Assembly: GCA_039819165.1 (NCBI GenBank)
Contig: JBCBSM010000001.1
Coordinates: 1,426,001 to 1,490,000 of the forward strand
Source: Planctomycetota bacterium
GTDB lineage: Bacteria > Planctomycetota > Phycisphaerae > Phycisphaerales > UBA1924
Direction of reading: 5' to 3'
Length of the DNA: 64,000 nt
Shown: positions 17,610-25,652 of the stretch, in pieces
How positions within the stretch are numbered: the first letter of the stretch is position 1
Layout of the letters: each line of letters begins with the position of its first letter
Made by a program: the position numbers and the translations under genes
Notes under the pieces: generated by a model
What the model was told of the DNA's origin: nothing
Databases searched by the model: none
Seen by the model: the letters and a program-made list of their open reading frames with translations, nothing else

Positions 17610-17630
17610 TAGAATGCCCGTCTGGCAGAC
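17610..17630 (+). promoter_or_regulatory. Putative thiolase promoter -10 with adjacent inverted repeat
   Basis: TAGAAT (17610-17615) is a good -10 hexamer. Four bases downstream lies a perfect inverted repeat, GTCTG-G-CAGAC (17620-17630), covering the expected transcription start, so it could be an operator. The leader to the thiolase ATG would be about 70 bases and includes GAAAGGA. Confidence 0.4.
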
Positions 17631-17688
17631 GCACACCCCGCGACACGCCGGCGCACCCGCCCGCGTGCCCATTGAAAGGATCCGTCCC

Positions 17689-18888
17689 ATGGCCACCCCC
17701 GTGATCGTCTCGGCCAAGCGCACGCCCATCGGCAAGTTCTTCGGCAGCCTCGCCGGCACGCCCGCCCCGATGCTGGGCAGCTACGCCATCAGGGCGGCCA
17801 TGGACGCGGCGCCCGGACTGTCTGCCGACCAGGTCGACGAGTGCGTGATGGGCTGCGTGCTGCAGGCCGGCCTGGGCCAGAATCCCGCCCGCCAGGCGGG
17901 CCTCAAGGCCGGGCTACCCGACACGCTGAGCGCCAAGACGATCAACAAGGTCTGCGGCTCGGGCCTGGAGGCCGTCATGATGGCCGCCCAGTCGATCAAG
18001 GCCGGCGACAACCACGTCGTCGTCGCCGGCGGCATGGAGAACATGACCGCCGCCCCCCACTTCGCCGCCGTCCGCACGGGCATCAAGTACGGCTCGGGCG
18101 AGCTGACCGACGTGATGCAGCACGATGGCCTGCGGTGCGCCTTCGAGTGCTGGATGATGGGCGACGCGGCCGACCACATCGCCCGAAAGTACGGCATCAG
18201 CCGCGAGGAGCAGGACCGCTTCGCCGCCCAGAGCCACAACCGGGCCGAGAAGGCCACCAACGATGGTCTCTTCAACGATGAGATGGTCGCCCTTACCGGC
18301 GAGCAACTCGGCAACAGGAAGGTCCCCGGCCCCGAGGGCGGCTGCAGCGCCGACGAGGGCATCCGCCCGGGCTCGAGCGCCGAGACGCTCGCCAAGCTGC
18401 GTCCTGCCTTCGACCGCGAGAATGGCACCGTCACCGCGGGCAACGCCAGCCAGATCAACGACGGCGCGGCGGCGGCCATCGTGATGAGCGAAGAGAAGGC
18501 CAGCTCGCTCGGCGTCCAGCCGATGGCGAAGATCATCGCCTACGCCACCAGCGGCGTGGCGCCCAAGGACATCTTCGCAGCCCCCATCACCGGCATCAAG
18601 GGCGCGCTCGACAAGGCCGGCCTGGGCATCGGCGATATCGACCTGTACGAGATCAACGAGGCGTTCGCCGCCCAGCTGCTGTGCAACATCAAGGAGCTGG
18701 GCATCCCGGAGGACAAGGTCAACATCGCCGGCGGCGGCATCGCGCTGGGGCACCCCATCGGCGCCAGCGGCACCCGCGTGCTGACCACCCTGCTGCACCA
18801 GATGAAGCGCGTCGGCGCCAAGCGCGGCCTGGCCGGCCTGTGCCTGGGCGGGGGGAACAGCGTGGCGATGGTGGTCGAAGCGGCTTAG
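17689..18888 (+). CDS. Acetyl-CoA acetyltransferase (biosynthetic-type thiolase)
   Basis: This 399-residue enzyme condenses or cleaves acetoacetyl-CoA. The nucleophile Cys is in 'NKVCGSGLEAVMMAAQSI' (near residue 89), the His in 'GGIALGHPIGASGTR', and the second Cys in 'GLCLGGGNSVAM'. The length and 'VSAKRTPIGKFFGSLA' start are standard for AtoB/PhaA enzymes. ATG 17689 follows GAAAGGA at about 8 bases. There are no partner genes for polyhydroxyalkanoate or beta-oxidation nearby, so the pathway is not settled. The last base of the gene is only 3 bases from the next small lipoprotein gene. Confidence 0.93.
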   Translation: MATPVIVSAKRTPIGKFFGSLAGTPAPMLGSYAIRAAMDAAPGLSADQVDECVMGCVLQAGLGQNPARQAGLKAGLPDTLSAKTINKVCGSGLEAVMMAAQSIKAGDNHVVVAGGMENMTAAPHFAAVRTGIKYGSGELTDVMQHDGLRCAFECWMMGDAADHIARKYGISREEQDRFAAQSHNRAEKATNDGLFNDEMVALTGEQLGNRKVPGPEGGCSADEGIRPGSSAETLAKLRPAFDRENGTVTAGNASQINDGAAAAIVMSEEKASSLGVQPMAKIIAYATSGVAPKDIFAAPITGIKGALDKAGLGIGDIDLYEINEAFAAQLLCNIKELGIPEDKVNIAGGGIALGHPIGASGTRVLTTLLHQMKRVGAKRGLAGLCLGGGNSVAMVVEAA

Positions 18889-18891
18889 CAC

Positions 18892-19308
18892 ATGCGAGAA
18901 ATCTGGCGAGCGGCTGTCGTTCTGGTTTGCCTTCTCGGGCTTGCGGGCTGTGACTCTTTCGTCAAGCCCTACGACGTGCGTCTGGCCGGATACCTCCGGG
19001 GCCTGAACGACGGCTGGTTTGTACTGCGGGACGAGTGGAAGCAGCCACACCAGCTCCGCGACTTCACCCATGGCGAGATTCCTGCGACCAGCATGTCCGA
19101 GTACGCGTTGGCAGACTACCGCGTATATGTGCGGAAAGAAGCTGCCGATGATGCTCCCGAAGACACGGTGACGGTGGTAGCGCAGCCACTCGTAGAAGGC
19201 CGCGAGCTGCACACCTGCGTCCTCGGTGGGTGGGTCTATTACGGTGATAGAGCGAGAGACGTGCTCCCCTCCGACTTTCCAGCCGCGTTTTGCCTAGTTG
19301 GCCCATAA
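18892..19308 (+). CDS. Lipoprotein, function unknown, atypical composition
   Basis: This 138-residue predicted lipoprotein has N-terminus 'MREIWRAAVVLVCLLGLAGC' with lipobox LAGC. The mature part is mixed alpha/beta with many aromatic residues ('LNDGWFVLRDEWKQPHQLRD') and two further cysteines ('LHTCVLGG', 'AAFCLVG') that could form a disulfide. I do not recognise a family. Codon use is less GC-biased than in both flanking genes ('gtt', 'ctt', 'gca' are common), suggesting recent acquisition or rapid drift. Confidence 0.65.
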   Translation: MREIWRAAVVLVCLLGLAGCDSFVKPYDVRLAGYLRGLNDGWFVLRDEWKQPHQLRDFTHGEIPATSMSEYALADYRVYVRKEAADDAPEDTVTVVAQPLVEGRELHTCVLGGWVYYGDRARDVLPSDFPAAFCLVGP

Positions 19309-19331
19309 GCAGCCCGATCGCCAGCAAAGCC

Positions 19332-20804
19332 ATGCCCACCGGCGACCCCCGCACACTCTCCGTCCTCATGCCCGTGCACAACGAGGCGCGGACGCTGCGG
19401 ACCATCGTGCGTCGGGTGCTGTGCTCGCCGGTCGATGAGCTTGGACTCGAAATCCAGCTCCTCGCCGTCGATGACGGCAGCACGGACAACTCGCTGGCGA
19501 TTCTGCGGGAGCTGGCCGAGGCCGACGAGCGGATCACCGTGCTCGGCCAGCCGCGGAACATGGGCAAGGGGACGGCCGTCCGTGCGGCGATCGCGGAGGC
19601 CTCGGGCGACATCGCCATCATCCAGGACAGCGATCTGGAGTACGACCCGGCGGAGTACCCCCGCGTGCTGGCGCCGATCCTGGAGGGCCGCGCCGACGCG
19701 GTGTTCGGCTCGCGGTTCGCTGCTTCGGGCCAGAGGAGGGTGCTGCACTACTGGCACAGCCAGGCCAACCGCTGGCTCACGCGGATCTGCAACGCGCTCA
19801 ACGACATCGACCTGACCGACATGGAGACCTGCTACAAGGCCGTGCGGATGGATGTGCTCAAGCAACTGCCACTCAAGTCCACCCGCTTCGGCATCGAGCC
19901 GGAGATCACTACGCGGCTGGCCCAGTGGAACGCGCGCATCTACGAGGTGCCCATCAGCTACCACGCGCGCAGCTACGCCGAGGGCAAGTCGATCGGCTGG
20001 TGGGACGCGGTCAAGGCGCTCGCGCTGCTGGTGCGGTTCCGCTTCCTGGATACACGCTTCAGCACGCACGAGGGCTACTACCTGCTCGAGGGCGTCCGCC
20101 GCGCGCGCAAGTACAACCGATGGACGCTGGACCAGATCGAGCCGTTCATCGGCCAACGCGTGCTGGAGGCGGGCTGCGGCATCGGCAACTTCACCGAACA
20201 ACTGCTGACGCGCGAACGGCTGGTCTGCGCCGACGACGACGCGCTCTTCGCCGACGTCACGAGGCGCCGCTTCGAGCACCTCGACAGCGTGCGGGTCGAG
20301 AGGCTCGATCTGGGCACGCCGTCCTCGTACGCGATCCTCGGCGGCGAGAGCCTCGACACCATCATCGCGATGAATGTGCTCGAGCACGCCCAGGACGACG
20401 CCGCCATCGTGCGCGCCTTCCACGACCTGCTGCCGCCGGGCGGGCGGCTGATCGTGCTCGCGCCCGCGCACCCCTCGTTGGCATCGAAGATGGACGACGC
20501 GCTGGGTCACGTCCGCCGCTACCCGCCCGACGACCTGCGCGACCTGCTGGCGCGCGGGGGATTCGAGGTCGAGTCCGCGCGGCGGTTCAACAAGCTGGGC
20601 GGACTGGGCTGGTGGGTGTGGGGCCGCCTCGGCCGCTCGCGCCTCTCGCCCAAGTCGGTCCGGCTGTTCGATCACCTGATCACCATTGCGAAGCTGGTGG
20701 AGCGCGTGCCCGGGCTGCCGAGCCTGAGCGTCATCGCCATCGGCCGCAAGCCTGTGTCCGCCGCCGAAGCACGACCCGGGCCCGGCGCAACCGTCGGGGC
20801 GTAG
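19332..20804 (+). CDS. Fused family 2 glycosyltransferase and SAM-dependent methyltransferase
   Basis: This 490-residue two-domain protein begins at ATG 19332. Residues 5-240 are a GT2 domain of the dolichyl-phosphate-mannose-synthase-like type: 'SVLMPVHNEARTL', 'AVDDGSTDNS' and 'AIIQDSDLEYDP' (the DxD-like metal site), then 'DMETCYKAVR'. Residues 270-470 are a class I methyltransferase: 'VLEAGCGIGNFTEQLL' is the SAM-binding motif I, with 'TIIAMNVLEHAQDD' and 'LLPPGGRLIVLAP'. This combination is known in several bacterial phyla, and acts on lipid-linked or polyprenyl-linked sugars as far as inferred. No other polysaccharide genes flank it. Confidence 0.88.
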   Translation: MPTGDPRTLSVLMPVHNEARTLRTIVRRVLCSPVDELGLEIQLLAVDDGSTDNSLAILRELAEADERITVLGQPRNMGKGTAVRAAIAEASGDIAIIQDSDLEYDPAEYPRVLAPILEGRADAVFGSRFAASGQRRVLHYWHSQANRWLTRICNALNDIDLTDMETCYKAVRMDVLKQLPLKSTRFGIEPEITTRLAQWNARIYEVPISYHARSYAEGKSIGWWDAVKALALLVRFRFLDTRFSTHEGYYLLEGVRRARKYNRWTLDQIEPFIGQRVLEAGCGIGNFTEQLLTRERLVCADDDALFADVTRRRFEHLDSVRVERLDLGTPSSYAILGGESLDTIIAMNVLEHAQDDAAIVRAFHDLLPPGGRLIVLAPAHPSLASKMDDALGHVRRYPPDDLRDLLARGGFEVESARRFNKLGGLGWWVWGRLGRSRLSPKSVRLFDHLITIAKLVERVPGLPSLSVIAIGRKPVSAAEARPGPGATVGA

Positions 20805-20835
20805 CCCGCGGGCGTGCCGCCGTCCCCCCGTTGCG

Positions 20836-22743
20836 CTAGCGCCGGAACGCGGACGCCGGCACGGGGGTGGATGCCTCGCCGCCTGGCGACCGCCAGCGCA
20901 GGTCGAGCGACGGCTCGCTGCCCGCCGACACGAAGTCGAGCCGAATCCGATGGCGGCCCGCCCGCAGCGGCATCATGCCCGATCGTGGCCCGGCACGCAG
21001 ATCGACATCCTCGAGGAGGGGGCGGGCCGCGATGCTCAGCGATGCGCGCCCGCGGCCGGCGATCTCGAAGACCCACACGCCGGGCTCGGCCACCTCGATG
21101 AAGCCGTGGAAGACCACGCCCCAGCCCGTGTCCTGTGCGCCGGCCGACGCGAGGTCGATGCGATCGACGAATCCGCGCCCGGCCCGGGCGTCGGCGGCTA
21201 GATCGCCGACGCGATCGAAGGCGCCCTCGAAGGTGGTGTAGCGCAGGCCCGGCTCGACGCGGAGCGCCCGGCCCGTGGGCGGCACCGGGGTCGCATCGCG
21301 ATACCGCGCCTCCGCGAGGTCGCCCGGCGGATTGCCATCCACGAACACGCGGGCCCGGACCGTGACGCCGGCATCGACGCGGACGGGACCTGCGTAGATC
21401 GTCGAAGATTCGTCGGGCTCGGAGCCATCGAGCGTGTAGCGGATGGCACCACCCTCGACGCGGCTCCGCAGCGTCACCTCTACCGAACCCAGCACGGTTG
21501 CCGGGTCCGGTTCGATCACCGGCGGGGGCGGAGGCACGGCCGCCGCGAATCGCTCGGCGTTCGAGGGTCCGGCCGGCTTCTCGATCGTGTGCATGTCGAG
21601 CAGCCGGCCACCACCGTCGAGCAGATCAAGCCGGAGCGTGCGTTCCGCCGCGTGCAGCATCGCGAAGTGCGGCCTGGTCCGCACGGCCGCGGCGTGCGCG
21701 CCCTGCGGGCCATCGCCATCCTCGCATCCGTCGCCCAAACGCACGTAGACCGTGCCGCGTTCGGCGGCCGATCCCTCTCGGACGGGCTTCGAACGCTCGT
21801 AGGAGCTTCCATCGCCCGAGACCACGAGGTCGACGCCGTAGCGGTCGCACAGCCCGAGGAGGCGATCGTCGTCTCTCGTCCTGACGCCACCGACCAGCGG
21901 CGAGCGGTGCCGGACGACGATGTTCCAGACCGCTGGCGAGCCCGCGAGTTGATACTCGAATCGCCTTCGCTGCGCGTCGCCGGCAAGTCCGTGGGCGTCG
22001 ATCACGAAGATTCGTGCGTTGCCCAGGTCGACGGTCGCCAGCCGATCGCTGGCGGTGCGGAGCATCGATCGGTGTGCGGAGTCGCCCTCGGCGAGCGCCG
22101 CCACGATCGGCACCCGCGCCAGGAACGCACGCGCGGGATCGAAGAATCCTCGCCGAAGTCCAGCGGCATCCGCGCCGTAGCTCGTCAACCCTCCGGCGTG
22201 GACCGCGAGGTCGGGCCGCTGCTCGAGTGCCGCGGCCGCGTGCCCCTCCCAGGCGTCCGCACGCCCGCCGAAGACGGCCACGGCGGTCGGTGAGCCGGGC
22301 GGCGGCATGGTGCGGAGCGTCTGCGGTTCACCCTCGAAGGTCTCGCCATCGGCGGCTGCGCCCGAGACTCGATACCGGTACGTTGCCCCCGGCCGCAGCC
22401 CCCGCAGCCGCACGCGATGGAGGGTCCGGAGGCCCTCCTCCTCTTCACGCAGATCGACGTCGGCGTTCGAGCCGTCCGACGGCGCGATCCCAAACTCGAC
22501 GACGGATGTCGCGGGCCGGGCCGTCTCCCACGCGATCGTGATTGCGTCGCCATCCCCATCGAGCAGGTACGGATGCACCACGAGCGGATCGGGGTGCTGC
22601 GGCGACGCCTCCTGGATTGACCACGAAGCTCGCGCGTGGACTCCCGCACCGGCCTGGGGAACGACCCAGCACGCCGCGATCGCAAGGCCGACCGCCGCCC
22701 GCATCGCCCGCCTGCCCCACGCTCCGTTCGCCCTCTCGTCCAT
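20836..22743 (-). CDS. Secreted purple-acid-phosphatase-like protein lacking catalytic residues, with CHB_HEX and PA14-like domains
   Basis: This 635-residue protein starts at ATG 22743, with signal peptide 'RAAVGLAIAACWVVPQAGA'. Residues of about 45-140 are a fibronectin III-like domain as found at the N-terminus of purple acid phosphatases ('AITIAWETARPATSVVEFG', 'LRGLRPGATYRYRV'). Residues 145-375 align with the metallophosphatase fold, but the metal ligands are changed: 'HAGGLTSYG' where 'HxGDLxY' is expected, 'AEGDSAHR' in place of 'GNHE', and 'VSGDGSSYERS' in place of 'GHxHxYER'. Residues 390-460 resemble a chitobiase/beta-hexosaminidase C-terminal domain ('IRYTLDGSEPD', 'GPVRVDAGVTVRA'). 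Residues 475-635 resemble PA14, with 'GFIEVAEPGVWVFEIAG'. It is most likely a secreted binding protein derived from a phosphatase. Confidence 0.75.
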   Translation of the reverse strand: MDERANGAWGRRAMRAAVGLAIAACWVVPQAGAGVHARASWSIQEASPQHPDPLVVHPYLLDGDGDAITIAWETARPATSVVEFGIAPSDGSNADVDLREEEEGLRTLHRVRLRGLRPGATYRYRVSGAAADGETFEGEPQTLRTMPPPGSPTAVAVFGGRADAWEGHAAAALEQRPDLAVHAGGLTSYGADAAGLRRGFFDPARAFLARVPIVAALAEGDSAHRSMLRTASDRLATVDLGNARIFVIDAHGLAGDAQRRRFEYQLAGSPAVWNIVVRHRSPLVGGVRTRDDDRLLGLCDRYGVDLVVSGDGSSYERSKPVREGSAAERGTVYVRLGDGCEDGDGPQGAHAAAVRTRPHFAMLHAAERTLRLDLLDGGGRLLDMHTIEKPAGPSNAERFAAAVPPPPPVIEPDPATVLGSVEVTLRSRVEGGAIRYTLDGSEPDESSTIYAGPVRVDAGVTVRARVFVDGNPPGDLAEARYRDATPVPPTGRALRVEPGLRYTTFEGAFDRVGDLAADARAGRGFVDRIDLASAGAQDTGWGVVFHGFIEVAEPGVWVFEIAGRGRASLSIAARPLLEDVDLRAGPRSGMMPLRAGRHRIRLDFVSAGSEPSLDLRWRSPGGEASTPVPASAFRR

Positions 22744-22751
22744 CGTCCGAA

Positions 22752-22757
22752 AAGCTA
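22752..22757 (-). promoter_or_regulatory. Putative -10 element of a leaderless transcript
   Basis: TAGCTT on the minus strand lies 8 bases before the ATG at 22743. Weaker than the others because of the longer gap. Confidence 0.3.
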
Positions 22758-22801
22758 GCCGCCGCGCACGGGGCGAGCGACCCCGATCCCCGCGGGCCAC
22801 G

Positions 22802-22807
22802 TACGAT
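22802..22807 (+). promoter_or_regulatory. Putative -10 element of a leaderless transcript (ispG)
   Basis: TACGAT lies 6 bases (TGGCCG) before the ispG ATG at 22814. The same GTACG core precedes the genes at 3087, 26680 and 31242. Confidence 0.5.
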
Positions 22808-22813
22808 TGGCCG

Positions 22814-24118
22814 ATGCAGCCGAGACGCCCTACCCGCCCGATCTACGTTGGCAACGAGAGGACCGGCATCGTCCAGGTGGGCGGCGGGCTTCCGGATTCG
22901 GCCGGCCGGGCGACGTCGGCCGCGCCCGTCAGCGTCCAGACGATGACCTCGGGCTACACGCACGACATCGATGGATGCGTGGCGGAGATCCACAAGCTGC
23001 ACGCGGCCGGGGCGGACGTGGTCCGTGTGGCCGTGCCCGAGAAGAAGGACACGATCGTCCTGCCCGAGATCCTGGCGCAGACGAGCGTGCCGATCGTCGC
23101 CGACGTGCACTTCCACTTCAAGCGTGCGCTCGAGGCCGTCGAGGCCGGCGTCCACAAGATCCGGCTGAACCCCGGCAACATCAGCGACCGCGCGCAGGTC
23201 ATCGAGGTCATCCAGGCGTGCAAGCAGGCCGGCCTGCCCATCCGCGTGGGCGTCAATGAGGGCTCGATCATCGAGCGGAAGGACAAGCAGAAGCGGGCCA
23301 AGGAGCTGGGCGCCTTCTTCAGCGACCACAAGCACGGCTACATGCTCGCGATCATGATCGCCAAGCTCGAGGAATACCTCGATATCTTCTACGAGCAGGA
23401 CTTCTACGACATCGCCATCAGCGCCAAGTCGATGGACGCCACCATGGTGATCGACGCGTACACCGAGATCGCTCACCGCTTCGACCATCCGCTGCATCTG
23501 GGCGTCACCCACGCCGGCCCGAAGGAGACCGGGTGCATCCGCTCGGTCGTCGCGTTGGGCAGCCTGCTGGCCCACGGCGTCGGCGACACCATCCGCATCA
23601 GCTACGCTAACGATCCGATCTACGAGGTCGAGGACGGCCTGGAGCTGCTGTACTCGCTCGGCCTCCGCGAGCGGAAGGGCGCCGAGCTCATCGCCTGCCC
23701 CACCTGCGGCCGCATCCAGGTCGACCTGTTCACGCTGGTGCAGGACGTGCGGGCCAAGCTCGCCAGTGAGATCGATGTGCCCATGAAGGTTGCGGTGATG
23801 GGCTGCGTGGTGAACGGGCCGGGCGAGGCCGAGGGCGCCGACGTCGCCGTGTTCGCCGGCAACAAGCGGGGCATCATCTACGTGCAGGGCGAGAAGGTCG
23901 CCAACGTGCCCGAGGACGACATCCTCGACCGCCTGCTGGCCGAATGCCTCGACTTCCAGGCCCGCGTGCGGGCCGGCGTGGCGACGCTGGGCGAGAAGAA
24001 GGTCGACATCGTCCCGCCGGATCCGCTCGGCGAGCTGGGCAGCGGCTGGGAGAAGATGGCGGCCGAGCGGATCCAGTCGTCCGCCCGCGGGGCATCGCTC
24101 ACGATCGGGGAGTCCTAG
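22814..24118 (+). CDS. ispG: 4-hydroxy-3-methylbut-2-enyl diphosphate synthase (IspG/GcpE)
   Basis: This 434-residue enzyme is the penultimate step of the MEP isoprenoid pathway, reducing MEcPP to HMBPP with a [4Fe-4S] cluster. The TIM-barrel part carries 'PVSVQTMTSGYTHDID', 'VPIVADVHFHFKRALEA', 'KIRLNPGNI' and 'RVGVNEGSI'. Cluster ligands are the two Cys of 'IACPTCGR' and the Cys of 'VAVMGCVVNGPGEAEGAD', followed by the conserved Glu. It lacks the large central insert of plant-type and Chlamydia-type enzymes. ATG 22814 gives the usual length; the longer upstream frame runs through the divergent neighbour. Confidence 0.95.
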   Translation: MQPRRPTRPIYVGNERTGIVQVGGGLPDSAGRATSAAPVSVQTMTSGYTHDIDGCVAEIHKLHAAGADVVRVAVPEKKDTIVLPEILAQTSVPIVADVHFHFKRALEAVEAGVHKIRLNPGNISDRAQVIEVIQACKQAGLPIRVGVNEGSIIERKDKQKRAKELGAFFSDHKHGYMLAIMIAKLEEYLDIFYEQDFYDIAISAKSMDATMVIDAYTEIAHRFDHPLHLGVTHAGPKETGCIRSVVALGSLLAHGVGDTIRISYANDPIYEVEDGLELLYSLGLRERKGAELIACPTCGRIQVDLFTLVQDVRAKLASEIDVPMKVAVMGCVVNGPGEAEGADVAVFAGNKRGIIYVQGEKVANVPEDDILDRLLAECLDFQARVRAGVATLGEKKVDIVPPDPLGELGSGWEKMAAERIQSSARGASLTIGES

Positions 24119-24122
24119 CGGC

Positions 24123-24734
24123 ATGGCCATCGCCAGCGGCAACACCCCCGCCACCATGCCGGCGATCGAGACGCGGCCGGTGCTCGAGTACCTTCGCACG
24201 CGACGGTCGCCGAAGCTGAAGCTATTGGCCGGCCCGGCGCCTAACGACGACCGGCTCGCGCAGATGCTGGAGATCGCGTCCCGAGTGCCCGATCACGGCC
24301 GGCTTGTGCCGTGGCGGTTCGTCATCATCCGCGGGCAGCGCCGCGACGACCTCAACCGCGTCATCGGCGACTGCTTCGAGGCCGATCACCCCGATGCGCC
24401 CGAGGAGCAGCGGAGCGAGGCCAGGCGGCGGATGTCGTACGCCCCGCTCGTCGTTGCGGTTGTCTACAGCCCCGCGGAGCACCCCAAGATCCCCGCGTGG
24501 GAGCAGATGCTCGCCACCGGTGCGGTCTGCATGAACCTGCTGCACGCCGCGCGGGCCCTCGGATTCGCGGGCCTCTGGCTCACCGAGTGGTACGCCTTCG
24601 ACCGCCGCGTGCTCGCCGAGCTGAGCGTGGCCGAGCACGAGCAGCTCGCCGGCTTCATCCACATTGGGCGGAATGACGAGCCGCGGGAAGACCGTGCTCG
24701 GCCCGACGTAGCGGCGATTACGACCGACTACTAG
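24123..24734 (+). CDS. Nitroreductase-family flavoprotein
   Basis: This 203-residue FMN-dependent oxidoreductase begins 4 bases after the ispG stop. Landmarks are 'LEYLRTRRSPKLKLLAGP' (FMN phosphate contacts), 'ASRVPDHGRLVPWRFVII' and 'MNLLHAARALGFAGLWLTEW', the family's second FMN-contact segment. The 'PDHGRLVPWRF' variant is that of the YdjA-like subgroup of nitroreductases. Substrate is unknown. Close spacing suggests co-transcription with ispG, but no functional link is established. It converges on the SDR gene, leaving 36 bases without a clear terminator. Confidence 0.88.
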   Translation: MAIASGNTPATMPAIETRPVLEYLRTRRSPKLKLLAGPAPNDDRLAQMLEIASRVPDHGRLVPWRFVIIRGQRRDDLNRVIGDCFEADHPDAPEEQRSEARRRMSYAPLVVAVVYSPAEHPKIPAWEQMLATGAVCMNLLHAARALGFAGLWLTEWYAFDRRVLAELSVAEHEQLAGFIHIGRNDEPREDRARPDVAAITTDY

Positions 24735-24770
24735 AACGAACCCACGTCCCGACGGCCTGCATCGTTCGGG

Positions 24771-25565
24771 TCACTTCTGCGGCTGCGCCGTGGTCCCCGC
24801 GGTCAAGCCACCGTCGATCGCGAAGGCCGCCCCGGTGGCATAGCTCGACTCATCTCTTAGCAGGTAGACGACCATCGCGGCCACGTCGGCCGGCGCGCCC
24901 ATCCGCTTGAGTGGCACCTCGGCGGCAATGTCGGCGATGGCGGCATCCCTGTCGGCGACGCCCGCGAGCAAGGCATCCCATATCGGAGTCAGGATCGCGC
25001 CGGGCAGCACCGCGTTGCAGCGGATTGGCAGGCCCCGCTCGGCGCAGTAGAGCGCAACCGAGCGAGTGTGGTTGAGCACGGCCGCCTTGCTCGAGGCGTA
25101 GGGCGCCGCGCCGCCGACACCGACCGTCGCGTTCCGCGAGGCGATATTGACGATCGAGCCGCCGGCCGCCCGCATCGCGCCGATGGCGTGCCGGCAGCCC
25201 AGGAACACGCCGTCGAGGTTGGTCGCATGCACGGCCCGCCAGTCGGCCAGCGCGCAGTGCTCGGGGTCCTGCGGGCCCAGCCCCTCGTTGAAGCCGCTGA
25301 CGCCGGCGTTGTTGACCAGGCCGGTGACGGCGATGCCGCGGGCGGCAGCGTCCGCGAACGCATCCCGCCAGTCGTCCTCCGACCGGACGTCGAGCCGGCA
25401 GTAGGCCGCGCCCATCTCGGCAGCGGCGGCCTCGCCCTCGTCGTCGCGGATGTCGGTGAGCAGCACGCGGCCGCCCTCCCGCGCGCACGCCGCCGCGATG
25501 GCCCGGCCGATGCCCCGGGCGGCTCCGGTGACCACGATCCCGTGTCCTGCGAGTCTGTCGCCCAT
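24771..25565 (-). CDS. Short-chain dehydrogenase/reductase
   Basis: This 264-residue NAD(P)-dependent SDR of the classical type has cofactor motif 'VVTGAARGIGRAIAA', an acidic residue after the second strand ('LLTDIRDDEG', favouring NAD), 'LVNNAGVSG', the catalytic Ser in 'IVNIASRNATVG', and Tyr and Lys in 'PYASSKAAV'. The C-terminal 'YATGAAFAIDGGLTAG' is the standard family end. ATG 25565 (MGDRLAGHG) places the cofactor motif at the correct distance; a longer frame upstream is not used. Substrate is not predictable. Confidence 0.9.
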   Translation of the reverse strand: MGDRLAGHGIVVTGAARGIGRAIAAACAREGGRVLLTDIRDDEGEAAAAEMGAAYCRLDVRSEDDWRDAFADAAARGIAVTGLVNNAGVSGFNEGLGPQDPEHCALADWRAVHATNLDGVFLGCRHAIGAMRAAGGSIVNIASRNATVGVGGAAPYASSKAAVLNHTRSVALYCAERGLPIRCNAVLPGAILTPIWDALLAGVADRDAAIADIAAEVPLKRMGAPADVAAMVVYLLRDESSYATGAAFAIDGGLTAGTTAQPQK

Positions 25566-25652
25566 AATCCATCCGATATCGGCCCGAAGGGCCCGTGATT
25601 GCCCCCGGGACCGACGGCTTGTTGGAAGCCGACGCGCCACAAACCAATAAGT

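Noticed and set aside
24735-24770. Possible terminator hairpin between the convergent nitroreductase and SDR genes
   Set aside because: ACGAACCC and CGTTCGGGT look complementary at first glance but do not pair as reverse complements, and no T-run follows.
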